Positions 27,942-40,774 of a DNA stretch of 64,000 nt are shown in pieces. Source of the DNA: Owenia fusiformis (taxonomy: Eukaryota; Annelida; Polychaeta; Sabellida; Oweniidae); contig CAIIXF020000005.1 of NCBI GenBank assembly GCA_903813345.2, forward strand, positions 14,077,375 through 14,141,374. The letters run 5' to 3'. The notes under the pieces are model-generated. The model saw nothing but the letters and a program-made list of their open reading frames with translations, had not been told where the DNA came from and searched no databases. The translations under genes and the position numbers were made by a program. Numbering within the stretch: position 1 is the first letter of the stretch; the number at the start of each line of letters is the position of its first letter.

Positions 27942-29167
27942 TATTTTTAAATGTATTAAACGGTGTCCTTTTATTTTAGTTCAGTCATCCATAACTTTTG
28001 TGTCCCTTTCTCAGTTTATCTTTCAGCATATTTCCCAATAGATTCATTTGAGTTGGAATTATCATGGCCATTCAACTAGAAAGTGCACTAGTCTCGAAGC
28101 AGCCTGACATTGTACTCTGGTCTAAACCACAAAAGTTACATCCTAATTTAAGAATGAAAAAGAGCTCCATTATTAGATTCAAATTCAACATACGTATATA
28201 AAATATTAACAGTGTATATATTAATATAGTCTTACAGGTGTAAACCCATGTTTAAATCTTTTATAAACTATACTACGTGCATTCAATCAGGTCTAGTTGG
28301 CTACCTGACATTTGAAATCAAACTTTTCATTTATTGCCTGGTGCTGTTTTATCAGTGTTGATATTCAAGTCAGTAATCAGCAAAAAACATACAAAGATAA
28401 ACCATAAAATTGTAGTTTTTTTATTCTATTCTTGTTAATCCAGGTTGTTTATACATCCTGTATTTTTGATCTACTGTTTTTTATATAATTGCATCACTTT
28501 TTGAGATAGGAACACCATCTGAAAGCTACCATTTTAAAGCAAAAAATTAATGTATATTTATACTGCATTAGAATTATAAAGAAGTGAAGATTTGATGTTT
28601 TGGTAAAAATACTGCTAACGCTTGAATTGATCATTTTTTAAAGACAAAGAGTAGAGATTGTTTTTCCAACATTTTACCATATTAAGTATTTTATATTATC
28701 CTACAATAATTTTTTTATTATTCATGGATATGAAATTAATGGTAACGGTGATTTTGTCTCATTGTACTCATAAATTGTAGGTATTTCATAGATGTCTGGA
28801 TATAAAAAAATATTTACATTCAATAAAACTGTCCAAACAAAAGCAGATTACCAACTTCTATATTATTTCCTTTATTTATGTCAATTTTTTTCTATTTATA
28901 TCAATATAAAAAATCACTAAATGTTGGTTATATCCATGATTGTTTAACATGAAAACACATTAATGCCAGTTTCGGCTTTGACTTCAATAAAAGTTTGACT
29001 TTGTTCATAACACCAATGTGATCATATTTTTGTTAGATACTATGCAATAGAGTGGAATTTGCAGGGAATATTTAACAGTCAGGTAGTCAATCTAAATCAT
29101 GAAGAAATCCTAAGAAACAAAGTGCAGGGGAAGAAGCGTATAACAGGAGTATCCTGTTGTGTTAGAT

Positions 29168-29412
29168 GATCCCATTTGTCATACTGCACATACCGGGTAT
29201 CCCCTGGGTATGGGATGATCCCATTTGTAATACTGCATATACCGGGTATCCCCTGGGTATGGGATGATCCCATTTGTCATACTGCACATACCGGGTATAC
29301 CCTGGGTATGGGATGATCCCATTTGTCATACTGCACATACCGGGTATACCCTGGGTATGGGATGATCCCATTTGTCATACTGCACATACCGGGTATCCCC
29401 TGGGTATCGTGT
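29168..29412. repeat. 49-bp tandem repeat, five copies, with internal inverted motif
   Basis: ATGATCCCATTTGTCATACT begins each unit, and units restart every 49 bp (reference points 29169, 29218, 29267, 29316, 29365). Each carries ATACCGGGTAT followed by CCCTGGGTAT, so a unit can fold on itself and pair with its neighbours. Some units read GGTATCCCC and others GGTATACCC. It is markedly more GC-rich than its surroundings. Confidence 0.9.
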
Positions 29413-30304
29413 ATTTGCTCGCTAGAAGCAAATAGCATATTTCCTAAACTGATGCAACTGTATGTGAAAAGCCATGGATCTATTACGATAAATTTTGCAA
29501 TATTGATGCTTTGATAACGGCTATCCCATGTTTCAATTCATAAACCCAATTGAAACATATTCAGTTGTTTCTTGGTTTAAAAGTCATACTAACCTCCCTG
29601 CTTTTTTACTCAATTTTGAATATTAACTACATGCCTGTTTACATAAACTTTATCACTCAATATTCCTACTCCATTCTTCTCTAATTTGCAATTAAACATG
29701 ACAAACATGATATTTTCCTAGTTGGGTACCAGCCCAAGATCATCTATATAAACATTAGTGTTCAGTCACATTGTCTCAGAGGGATTGATGTACATCTCAA
29801 CACATTGCATTTAATGGACCTTGTTATTGTTATTATTATGTAGTTATTGACAAGTGTGCAAAGGAATATATGGGTGTCATCATTCAGAAAAGTAATATTT
29901 GTTCATAATGCTTATAGTCTCGCTTTGTGCAGTATTCTCTGATAGAGCAGACTTAGGGCAGACTTGTTCATCATATTTGAATATTATTCATAGAATCCTA
30001 TTGATATTCCTTTCATTTTTTTGGTAAACTGACTGAATACATATACATAATAATGATCTTTCATTTTCTTGCTTTATAAAATATAAAATTATACCACCAT
30101 TGAAATATGTTTAACAATGACGGCTTTATCTGGATCTTTGACATGTGTCAGAGACTTACATGATGAAGAGTCAATAAAAAATAAATTATACAAATATTTC
30201 ATACTATTCAGGTGAATACTTGTTCATCTTTCAACGATTCCTGTTTACTGTTCTCGGTGAATCATGTTTTCTCATGTTTCAAACTTCCTCATGTCTCTTA
30301 CTCT

Positions 30305-30595
30305 ATTTTCTCATATTTCACATTTTCTCATGTTTGTTAATCCTTGTTGATTCACATTTTCCCATGTTTACTACCAATGTTGATTCACATTTGTCATGTT
30401 TACTACCATTGTTGATTCACATTTTCTCATGTTTCTCACTCATAGTATTTCACATTTTCTCATGTTTCCTACCATTGTTGATTCACATTTTCTCATGTTT
30501 CTCACTCCTAGTATTTCACATTTTCTCATGTTTCCTACCATTGTTGATTCACATTTTCTCATGTTTCTCACTCATAGTAATCCACATCTTCTCCA
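30305..30595. repeat. 33/66-bp nested repeat (TTCACATTTTCTCATGTTT)
   Basis: Half-units of about 33 bp share TTCACATTTTCTCATGTTT and alternate between CCTACCATTGTTGA and CTCACTCATAGTAT flanks, giving a 66-bp dimer present about three times. Because 66 is a multiple of 3 the array stays open over about 160 codons, but the product is only a pattern of repeats with no sign of selection. Confidence 0.85.
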
Positions 30596-30659
30596 GCTGC
30601 AATTTTTCATTGTATATTTCCACTAATTGCCATTATGATTCCTATTTTTCCCAATATAG

Positions 30660-30790
30660 CTGGAGATATATTAGCTATGGCAGCTGTATTTGCCACATAG
30701 CTGAATAAAACAACTGTATTTGTCACCTAGCTAAAACAGCTGTTTTAGTCACATAGCTATAGCTGCTGTATTAGTCATATGCAGTGATGC
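30660..30790. repeat. Degenerate ~36-bp repeat (AGCTG / TTTGTCACATAGCT)
   Basis: Three to four diverged units contain AGCTGTATTTGCCACATAGCT or close variants (CACCTAGCT, CACATAGCT). AGCTATAGCT and AAACAGCTGTTTTAG are short palindromes within it. Confidence 0.55.
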
Positions 30791-30819
30791 ATGATCTCAC
30801 GAAATCAAATTGGTCAGTT

Positions 30820-30890
30820 CTCACACCATATCACTTCTGACACCATATCACTTCTCACACCATATCACTTCTCACACCATATCACTTCTA
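30820..30890. repeat. 17-bp tandem repeat, four copies
   Basis: CACACCATATCACTTCT repeats four times with one first-base change (GACACC). Intronic. Confidence 0.85.
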
Positions 30891-31422
30891 CACTTTTCAT
30901 TTCTTTATTGCTTGCTTTAAATTTTTGGGTGAAGGGTATGGCTTAATTTCTCACTAGCACAGTGTTTAGTGCACTAGTATTTTATCATTGTATTTTCTTC
31001 TTGGTTACCTCCACTTTATATCTATATTGAACATTAAAGTGAACATCTTCATCTGTCTATTAAGGTGGTTCCGCACTGATCCTAAAACAGATAAAATGTA
31101 ATTCAGAGAAATGCCATTCCAACAGTTTAAATGAAATAGTTTCATTTTGGAAACTAAGAATTCTACCAAAATGAGTAAATATCCACATAAAATGTGGTTC
31201 ATTTCATGAGAAATATATTGGTAATTGTAATCTTGAAAATTATTTTTAAGTTCTCATGCGGAGCTGCCTTAACTACACTACATTTTTCTACTACCTCTAA
31301 AGTCTCTCCCTTGTTACTTAAATATGGTCCATCTAATCTGCATTAACTTAATACAAAAAATAACCGGAATTGTTCACTTCACACAGGGCATGTTTTTAAT
31401 CAATCGAAGGGTCTATTTTTAG

Positions 31423-31636
31423 CTACGAGTCTGTAGTGGACATTTTCACGGAGGCGAAAAGAAAGAGGGGGAAATTCCGGTTGCAGATCCCGAAGTTGAT
31501 CCTCAGAAGAAAATAGAGCTACCTCCACAGTTGCCAAAACACGCTGAAAGACGAAGAAATAATTGTCTTCGAAGAAAACTGCCTCAGATTATACCAGAAA
31601 ATAACAATTACAAAGAAACTATACTGCCACCAAAAA
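31423..31636 (+). CDS. CtBP: CtBP exon 2: second half of the THAP domain and basic linker
   Basis: Acceptor TATTTTTAG, then CTACGAGTCTGTAGTGGACA in phase 0, encoding LRVCSGHFHGGEKKEGEIPV. This supplies the Cys-x2-His pair that completes the C2CH zinc site begun in exon 1. It is followed by ADPEVDPQKKIELPP and a basic stretch (AERRRNNCLRRK) that could act as a nuclear localisation or DNA-contact segment. The exon is 214 nt and ends in phase 1 at GTAAGT. The ligand order, spacing and following PV/ELPP segment agree with what I recall of nematode CTBP-1, which is why I join it to the exon at 7364 despite the 23.9-kb gap. Confidence 0.92.
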
Positions 31637-31914
31637 GTAAGTTTACGTCGTTTAAAATTTATAGGTTGATATCATGTATTCTGGTGTAAACTGGCTGCCT
31701 AATTTTATGCAAAAAAGAATTTTGCATAATTTACTCATAATTCATATATGAGAATATTAGTTGCGTAGAATTCCAAGAAAAATGTTGAATTAAAGATACA
31801 CTTTGAAACAGATGACACCAGCTTCGATATAATATGTAATTGCTTTAATCTATGTACATATACTTACATACTGTTTTTATCTGTCTGTAATAAAATAATT
31901 CTTATTTATTCCAG

Positions 31915-32069
31915 TGGCTAACAGACCAATGCCCAATGGTCCAGCACACCCACGCCCCCTTGTGGCGTTATTAGATGGACGAGATTGTTCAGTAGAAATG
32001 CCGATATTAAAAGATGTCGCCACAGTCGCCTTTTGCGATGCGCAATCTACAACAGAAATTCATGAGAAA
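31915..32069 (+). CDS. CtBP: CtBP exon 3: N-terminal part of the CtBP core
   Basis: Acceptor ATTCCAG ends at 31914. The first codon is split (A from exon 2 plus TG here) and makes the Met of [10 protein letters not shown]. Then follow [20 protein letters not shown] and the [16 protein letters not shown] block, nearly invariant among CtBPs, which forms part of the cleft that binds PxDLS peptides in partner repressors. The exon is 155 nt, ending in phase 0 (IHEK then GTATGT). Only 278 nt separate it from exon 2. The junction methionine would be the natural start of a THAP-less isoform if an untranslated exon ending in A were spliced here. Confidence 0.95.
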
Positions 32070-32342
32070 GTATGTGACCAATTGTTTCAATTATTTAAAA
32101 ATAATATTTTTTCAACTACTGCCATTTATATTCACTATTTTAATAAACTGAATGTTCTTGTCGTGTAATTTTGTAAACATTTCCAGGTTATTTTGTCTAA
32201 AATGCTTATTGCTCGAAAAATCTGAAAATTTCACTTTCAACTTAGGGTTAGAATATGTTGCGATAATTCCTTTAAGTTGAACATTTTTATTATATCTGCA
32301 ATTATGTTCCATGTTGCATTTTCCCGTCTGACAAATTTTTAG

Positions 32343-32732
<390 letters not shown>

Positions 32733-33186
32733 TGATTTTTAAAAGTTCATTGGCCCGAGTAATTTTAAACATCATTCATCAATATCAATTATCCTCTAAT
32801 TTTATTATTTCATAAGTCACAGTCATCTGTCACTGTGTATTTTAGATTGTTTAGATAGTAAGGATTTTGTCGAACCTCGATACTTAGGGTGATATTTTAT
32901 TTAATTCTCTGTTTCTTTCTGTTTATGGTATATCTATACCCTTAATAGTTAATCTTTTCACATTTATAATGGTTTTTTCTTTTCTTGTTAACTATGGCAA
33001 CCTTAACATCCAGAATGAGGATACAGCAAATAAAATTAAATGAAACAAAACTATGAAAAATAATCAAGGATATGAAAATGGGGACAGATTATCATTCCTT
33101 CTCGACTACACAGTGTGTATAAAAAAAACGCAACAGATTGTTATCTCGGAAAAGCACAAAACCAGTGATATCAGCATTGATTTCAT

Positions 33187-33703
33187 TTAATGCACCATAA
33201 AGCCACGTGTCTCCTCTTTACAATGATATATCATTCATTGATATTTGGTCATGGTTGGGCGAGTAAACATTCCATTTGCAAAGTGGGCCAAAATAAGCTC
33301 GAACCAAGTTATAAACATCGCAAAAGTCAGTGTACGGAGCCCGATTCAATATTGGAAGAAAACATAAAACCAATGCTGACTGCATCCTTTTCATTCAATG
33401 TACCAAAAAGCCAAATTACTCCTCTTTGCAATGGAATATCATTAATTCACAGAATCATTCATTCATGCAAAGTGGGGCAAAATTCAGCTCGGACCCAAGT
33501 TTTAAACATTGCAAAACTCAGTACAAGGGGCATAGGGGCTATTAGGAGAAGGTGTGACAGGCGTGGCATAGACAGTAAAGTGTTAATACTCATACTCTTG
33601 CAAGAATACATCCTATATCCCTCCAAATTGCCCTCCATTAGCACATGTGAATGAATGACATATCATTGCAAAGAGGAGAGACGTTGCTTTATGGTACATT
33701 GAA
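33187..33703. mobile_element. Non-autonomous TIR element in the intron between exons 4a and 4b
   Basis: The left end (ACCATAAAGCCACGTGTCTC at about 33193, then CTCTTTACAATGATATATCA) and the right end (CATATCATTGCAAAGAGGAG, then a segment ending GCTTTATGGTACATTG near 33703) are inverted repeats of nearly 50 bp. Inside, a copy of the left-end sequence recurs from about 33402 together with a downstream block (TTTGCAAAGTGGGCCAAAAT near 33276, TGCAAAGTGGGGCAAAATTC near 33466), so the interior is a partial direct duplication. No transposase. It looks like a MITE or foldback insertion. Confidence 0.6.
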
Positions 33704-34486
33704 TGAAATTGATGTAGTCATCACTAGTATCGTGATTTTACGAGATAACTACTTGTTGTGCTTTTTTGATACGCCCTATATAAATGTAAAAATTCATTTT
33801 TGTGTTTATGAGATGAAAAGAATAATCGATGAAGTGAAAAGAATATCTATGATGTTTTATAATTGTTGACAGAAGTAAACAATATGAGAGCCATCCCACA
33901 TAGCTTTTCTTGTAGCTGTCCTGGCATCAGAGAGTTACTGCAAATTTTAATCAATTTTAATCAACTGAAATATTCAAGGGCCTCTGGCTACCCTTGCTCA
34001 TCTAAACATAGGCTTTGAGTGAAATTTATTCCCAATGGTAAAAATATATCTATTGGATTGGGAATTACATCTGAAACTTGAGGCGCTTAAGTACCTTTCA
34101 TATTAAATTATAAGATTTATTTATTATGCACCACTCTGCCATGTATTATAATAAGCTTCTTTCTCTATTCAGTGTTTTGAACAGAATATACCTAGATCCC
34201 CTAGCTCCTTTATCATACACTTGACAACCCTGAACCTGCTTGGATTCCCTCTAGTTCTACAAAATTTGACTCCTTTTGATCCACTGCTTGCCGCCCTTTT
34301 GTTGCTTTTGTCAACAGACTGATTGATAAAAGGATCTCTTCTCATCTTTAGATCAAAGACTTCTGAAGAATTGGACTGTGTATCTAAATGATATCCGTCT
34401 GCTAAGTAATGGAGACCAAAACACATTCCAGTAATTGAATTTCCCATGATCCTCTTTCATATCCCATAATACATTTCTGCCGTCTG

Positions 34487-34515
34487 CTAATTCCGTCTGC
34501 TAACACTACTTGTAG
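34487..34515 (+). promoter_or_regulatory. 3' splice region of exon 4b with duplicated branch-point-like motif
   Basis: CCGTCTGCTAA occurs twice in 24 bp, giving CTAAT (34487-34491) and CTAAC (34500-34504) at about 25 and 12 nt from the TTGTAG acceptor of exon 4b. Both fit the metazoan branch-point consensus, and the polypyrimidine tract is poor. The third related CCGTCTGCTAA is near 34397. An unusual acceptor is consistent with a regulated exon, but this is inference. Confidence 0.35.
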
Positions 34516-36195
<1,680 letters not shown>

Positions 36196-36983
36196 TGATA
36201 TGGAAAAGTGCAAGACAGGGAGTTCATTGACTCGGAAACCAGGGTCTCTTCATACGCATTATACCAAAATAAATATCTCATTAACATTAATTCAAAGTGC
36301 TCAGGATCTAAATAGTAGAAGGAAGTAGACGCTTTGAGTAAAGAATGATTTTGGTAATTTGCTAAGGATGTTCTTTGTTCAAGTTCTTACTTAATGTTTC
36401 CCCCATTTGCTATACTGTAATTAATTTTCATTAATTTGATAGCTTTGCGATATAAAGCAGATCAAAAAGGTTTTTCACAATTTGCCAGTACATTTAATTG
36501 TACTTGTTTTGTTTTATTGTGTCCCAGTAACTGAATTTCCCTTCCCAGCAATTAAATTAAAGTGGATTCTTGGGGCACAGCAGTGGTTGGAATTTTGATA
36601 TTTGTGTGAACAATTTCTCAAAAATGTTCACATGAAACATAGCACCATTGGCTTTTAATCTATTTTTATGTCATTACTACAAGTGGTGACATATTGTTTT
36701 GATTTTACCGTATCAATATATGTCATTTTTTATTTTTATCTATTCACCTTTCCACAAAGTCAGCTCATGAATAATATAATGAGCTGCTTAAAAATCGGTG
36801 ACGTCAATGAGAGAAACTTTTTCCCGCGAAAAACAAATGCAATTGAGTTTACATGTAAATCCTCGGTTGATTGCTGTACATTTTACCTCTTCAAATGTGC
36901 AAGTAATCAGTAAATTATTGACAGATTTTTATTGAACGTCAAATTGACATTTATTTACGCCTTCTAATCGATTTGAATATTAA

Positions 36984-37695
36984 AGGAGCATGTAGGTTAT
37001 CGCAAACAATTTCAAAAGGTTATATCTTGGATTATGACTATTTTCTGACAATGAAGACAGGTTTATCTTTTAAATCAATTCACTATCTCAAAGAAAATTA
37101 TATACAGTAAAAATAAAGTTAAACAAACTCAGAGATATTTAACTAGCAATCAACCCATCCACACACTTTTTCAAAGATGTTGACCCCATTTTCACCAAAA
37201 ATGCAATCATTTTTGACAATGTTTAATGTATTACTTTTCTTTATTTTATGTCAAATAGTTCTTGAAAGAAAAACATAATTTGTTTAAGATAAGTGTTCCC
37301 CATGTTATTTCTCCATTGAAAAATCTCATGCTATCCATTGGTTTCAGTTCATTTTGGTCATTCAAATTCAGTATATTAAAAGTCCCTGGAGCAATCAACT
37401 TTTCCTTTTAAGAAATCGAACATGTCTCAAAGCACATTCTAATTATGCATTCAACAATATAATAAACGATTGCATTTTTGGTGAAAATTAGGTCAACATT
37501 TTTGAAAAAGTATGTTGATTGGTCCATTGCCCCTTCAATATCACTTAGGTCTGATTAACTAAATTATGATTATATATACTTTTCTTAAGGATAATGAATG
37601 GATCTAAAAGATACACCCATGTTCATGATCAGAAAATACTCATAATCCAAGTTAGAAACGTTTGAAATTGTTTGCGATAATCTACGTTTACTCCT
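36984..37695. mobile_element. ~710-bp foldback element in CtBP intron 5
   Basis: The ends AGGAGCATGTAGGTTATCGC / AAACAATTTC and GAAATTGTTTGCGATAATCT / ACGTTTACTCCT are inverted. Further pairs lie inside: TTGGATTATGACTATTTTCT with AGAAAATACTCATAATCCAA, and CCATTTTCACCAAAAATGCA with TGCATTTTTGGTGAAAATTA. Most of the element is therefore one long imperfect palindrome. A related single arm is at about 38725-38830, and part of the centre (CCATGTTATTTCTCCATTGA) resembles the element at 57260-57428. No coding capacity. Confidence 0.7.
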
Positions 37696-38512
37696 GTTCA
37701 TAATGAGTAAATGATTTGAAGAGACTTACTCCAAGTCAGTTTCCAATCATGATAGGAACTGGATGTGAACAGGTGATATTATCATAATCATTAGTTCACC
37801 AACATTATAACATGTCTCTCATGCATAAAAATGTATAGATAGACAATCTATCTTAAGTTAATCTTCAGTGTCATTTGATGAATGACCTGTTCAAATTAAA
37901 AACATTTGCTCTTATTCATTAAGTCATTGACTTCACTACTTCCATAATTCAATCAACTAAACGATTATTTCCTATTTATTTCTGCAAGTCATATCAGATT
38001 GTATCTTGAAAAAATAATACTTGAAAACATCGGGATATAGAATTGATATCTTGGAGGAGTGTGCCATATATCTGAGAAGTCTTAATAAACAAAAGTTCTG
38101 TCAAAAAAACGATTAAATAAAATTACGTACGGTTCGGAATGAAAGTGCCCCATCCATATTTCATATTTGATTAAAAATAATTAGTGCATTGGGCAAATAG
38201 AATCTTTTTTATTGCAGTTAATTCAAAATATTCCTATGCTGGCTGTACTATTTCTTCAAAACTTTCAGGCATTGATGTCATTGACTTGACTCCTTTGCAT
38301 ACAGCCAATCAGCGCGCCTGAAATTATCGATTTTCTTTACTTTGTGGAAAGGTGAATAGTAATAATTTTAGTGATACAAATGTTTACCTTGTCATGTATA
38401 TCAAAATATTGACACACCTTTGAGTGCCACTCGTATAAATGATTGTCAAATAAATTATGAATAATTAAATATTTCTCTTTTTTATAATGTTACAACAAAA
38501 GTATAATTCTGA

Positions 38513-38710
<198 letters not shown>

Positions 38711-38724
38711 TAAAAAAGAGCCAC

Positions 38725-38830
38725 GTAGAATAAGGCAAATAATTTCAGACAGATACATCTTGGATTGTGAATATTTTTGATCTTGAAGACAGTTGTGTCC
38801 TTTAGATCAATTATCTCCAAGTAAGAAAAG
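38725..38830. repeat. Diverged arm of the 36984-37695 foldback family
   Basis: Segments AAGGCAAATAATTTCAGACA and ATCTTGGATTGTGAATATTT correspond to the left arm of the 36984 element (CGCAAACAATTTC, ATCTTGGATTATGACTATTT), in the same orientation. It begins just after the exon 6 donor. No partner arm was found nearby. Confidence 0.45.
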
Positions 38831-39537
38831 TATATTCAGTGATAAATTTCATTCAATCCATATACATGTAGATTGCCTTATTCTATAGAATAAAAAAGAA
38901 CAATATAAAAACTTTTGATGGTTGATGAATTGGGAGGGAAACTAGTGTCACTTCAAGTGTTTCAAAAACTGGAATGTGTTTTGGTGTTCATTACTAAGCA
39001 GACAGATTCCATATAAATACACAGTCCACAGTTTTTAATAGTTGTTGTTTTAGTTGGGAGGGGAAGAAGTCTCATTTCAAGGGTTGCTTTAATAGAAAAG
39101 TGAGTGTGACAGATCCTTATTAAATGCATCACAGTTTCTGTTAGAATTCTATGCTGAATTGGTAGTAGATCTGGTCTGGTTTGCTTGACAAGTTTAGTAC
39201 ATAGTGTCCAGTGAATAAATTTTGCTCATGAAATGCAGTCATCATTTTGTCACATTCAAAATTATGATGAGAACTTGAGCATTTGAGCATTTAATGTCCA
39301 TAATTAATTTCTTTGAAGTGAATTTTTATTATTAATTTTTTTCAAGGTAATTTATACATCCTGAATATCGCATATGGCATCGTTAAATGTATAACATTAT
39401 TAGCAAAATAAATCCATTATTCATTGTATATTGTAAAACAAATATTGTTATGAACACTTCCTATCATGATTATAAAACAGGAATTAAAATATTGTGTACT
39501 AAATAAACATGTGTATATGGTATAAATCATTTAGTTC

Positions 39538-39744
39538 AGTGATCTCCCTAGCATTAAAGCAAGTGGGTGTAGCACCCAACCGAGATTTTAAAAACAGGCT
39601 TGTACCCACCTGAAAATCTATGTGCACTCTCTTGAAAATGAGAAAAATCATGAAAAATAGGCATATTATGACCAATTTCAGTGTGAATTGTGAAAATGAG
39701 AATTTTGCACCCGCTTGAGAAAAAATCCTGGGGAGATCAGTGAA
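39538..39744. mobile_element. ~207-bp MITE with CAGTGATCTCCC inverted ends
   Basis: CAGTGATCTCCCTAGCAT at the left end and ATCCTGGGGAGATCAGTG at the right end are near-perfect inverted repeats. The interior (GGGTGTAGCACCCAAC, TTGTACCCACCTG) is non-coding. Inserted in CtBP intron 6. Confidence 0.6.
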
Positions 39745-40340
39745 GTCATTTCAATATTTTTACTCTAATAGCCTCTGTAAACATGTTATATTACCTGGGA
39801 AGCAATTGGCATATATTTATTGATTCAACATGTCATTGCAAGTTGTCGCTAATCCCTTATATGATTGTGCGACGATTCTTAAAATAAATTGAAATTAAAA
39901 ATGAAAATTTAAGCTTCTGTATCATACTCTAGAATTTCTTGTTTTTGTTGAGTCTACAATAGTGGCACGTTTTAAAACCTCTGTCGATAGGATTCCCGTT
40001 TGAAATTTTTTTGTTCAACACCAATAAAGAAAAAACAGCCTGTGACTCCTGCTTCAAAAGCTCGCTCCCGAAATTTACTTTTGGCCCATTTTCTAGCTTT
40101 ACAAATAATTTCAGGTGTCCTGCATTGTAAAAAGCCATGCTTTGGTTAAGAGTAGTTGTATGAAATAATTTTGTTATAAAAAATTGCCCAAAAAATATAT
40201 CTTTTTTTCTGTCAATTTAGCCATCATTCACTTTTGAGCAACACCATGTGAGCCCAGTACCCACAGTACTAATTATTTTACCATGAATACCACAGTTTCA
40301 CAATTACAAAACAATAGGCTATCATTATTTCTATCTCCTT

Positions 40341-40482
40341 AATGCCTCAACCGTATGGCCGCTGTAGCTTCCCTTATGCATCATGAAATATAGGGATAAG
40401 CAGTACAGTGTAGATCTTCTATATTGATTTTGTGAAGCTACGGCTGCCGTAGAGCAAATGTGACTGAGGCTTTAGTTAAAAT
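40341..40482. repeat. Small inverted-repeat element just upstream of exon 7
   Basis: AATGCCTCAACCGTATGGCC / GCTGTAGCTT and AAGCTACGGCTGCCGTAGAG / ..GACTGAGGCTTTA are imperfect inverted repeats flanking about 80 bp. It ends about 18 bp before the exon 7 acceptor, so it contributes to the splice-acceptor environment. Confidence 0.5.
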
Positions 40483-40489
40483 GGCTTGA

Positions 40490-40654
<165 letters not shown>

Positions 40655-40774
40655 TAACACTTAATTTTAATGCTACATATATAAAATTCCAGTATAGTAA
40701 ACTACAATACATAGTGTTACCTCATAGTATGTATGTATGTAGTACTATGAATCTTTTTCATAACTTATTTATTA

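Larger units (their letters stand above)
7523..31422 (+). other. CtBP intron 1 (23.9 kb) splitting the THAP domain
   Basis: Phase-0 intron with a GTATAT donor and a TATTTTTAG acceptor. The only gene-like content is the long open frame at 26139-27941 on the same strand. The rest is AT-rich sequence with short chance frames, C-runs (14288-14301, 17969-17987) and tandem arrays listed separately. I looked for an alternative second THAP exon (Cys-x2-His-Phe after an AG acceptor) between 7523 and 31422 and found no convincing one, by eye only. The size suggests regulatory content, but I can point to no specific enhancer. Confidence 0.85.
27942..31422. other. Distal part of CtBP intron 1
   Basis: No further exon of the nested open frame is evident here by eye. 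Contents are AT-rich unique sequence plus four tandem arrays (29168-29412, 30305-30595, 30660-30790, 30820-30890). If the nested frame is spliced at 27909, its next exon should be in this stretch or be CtBP exon 2. Confidence 0.5.

Noticed and set aside
30220-30708. 162-codon frame resembling a membrane protein
   Set aside because: It is the 66-bp repeat (a multiple of 3) read through; hydrophobicity follows from T-rich units.
34169-34447. 92-codon minus-strand frame just before exon 4b
   Set aside because: Composition is not low-complexity, but I find no domain, start context or splice partner. It could be a fragment of a mobile element; not supported as a gene.
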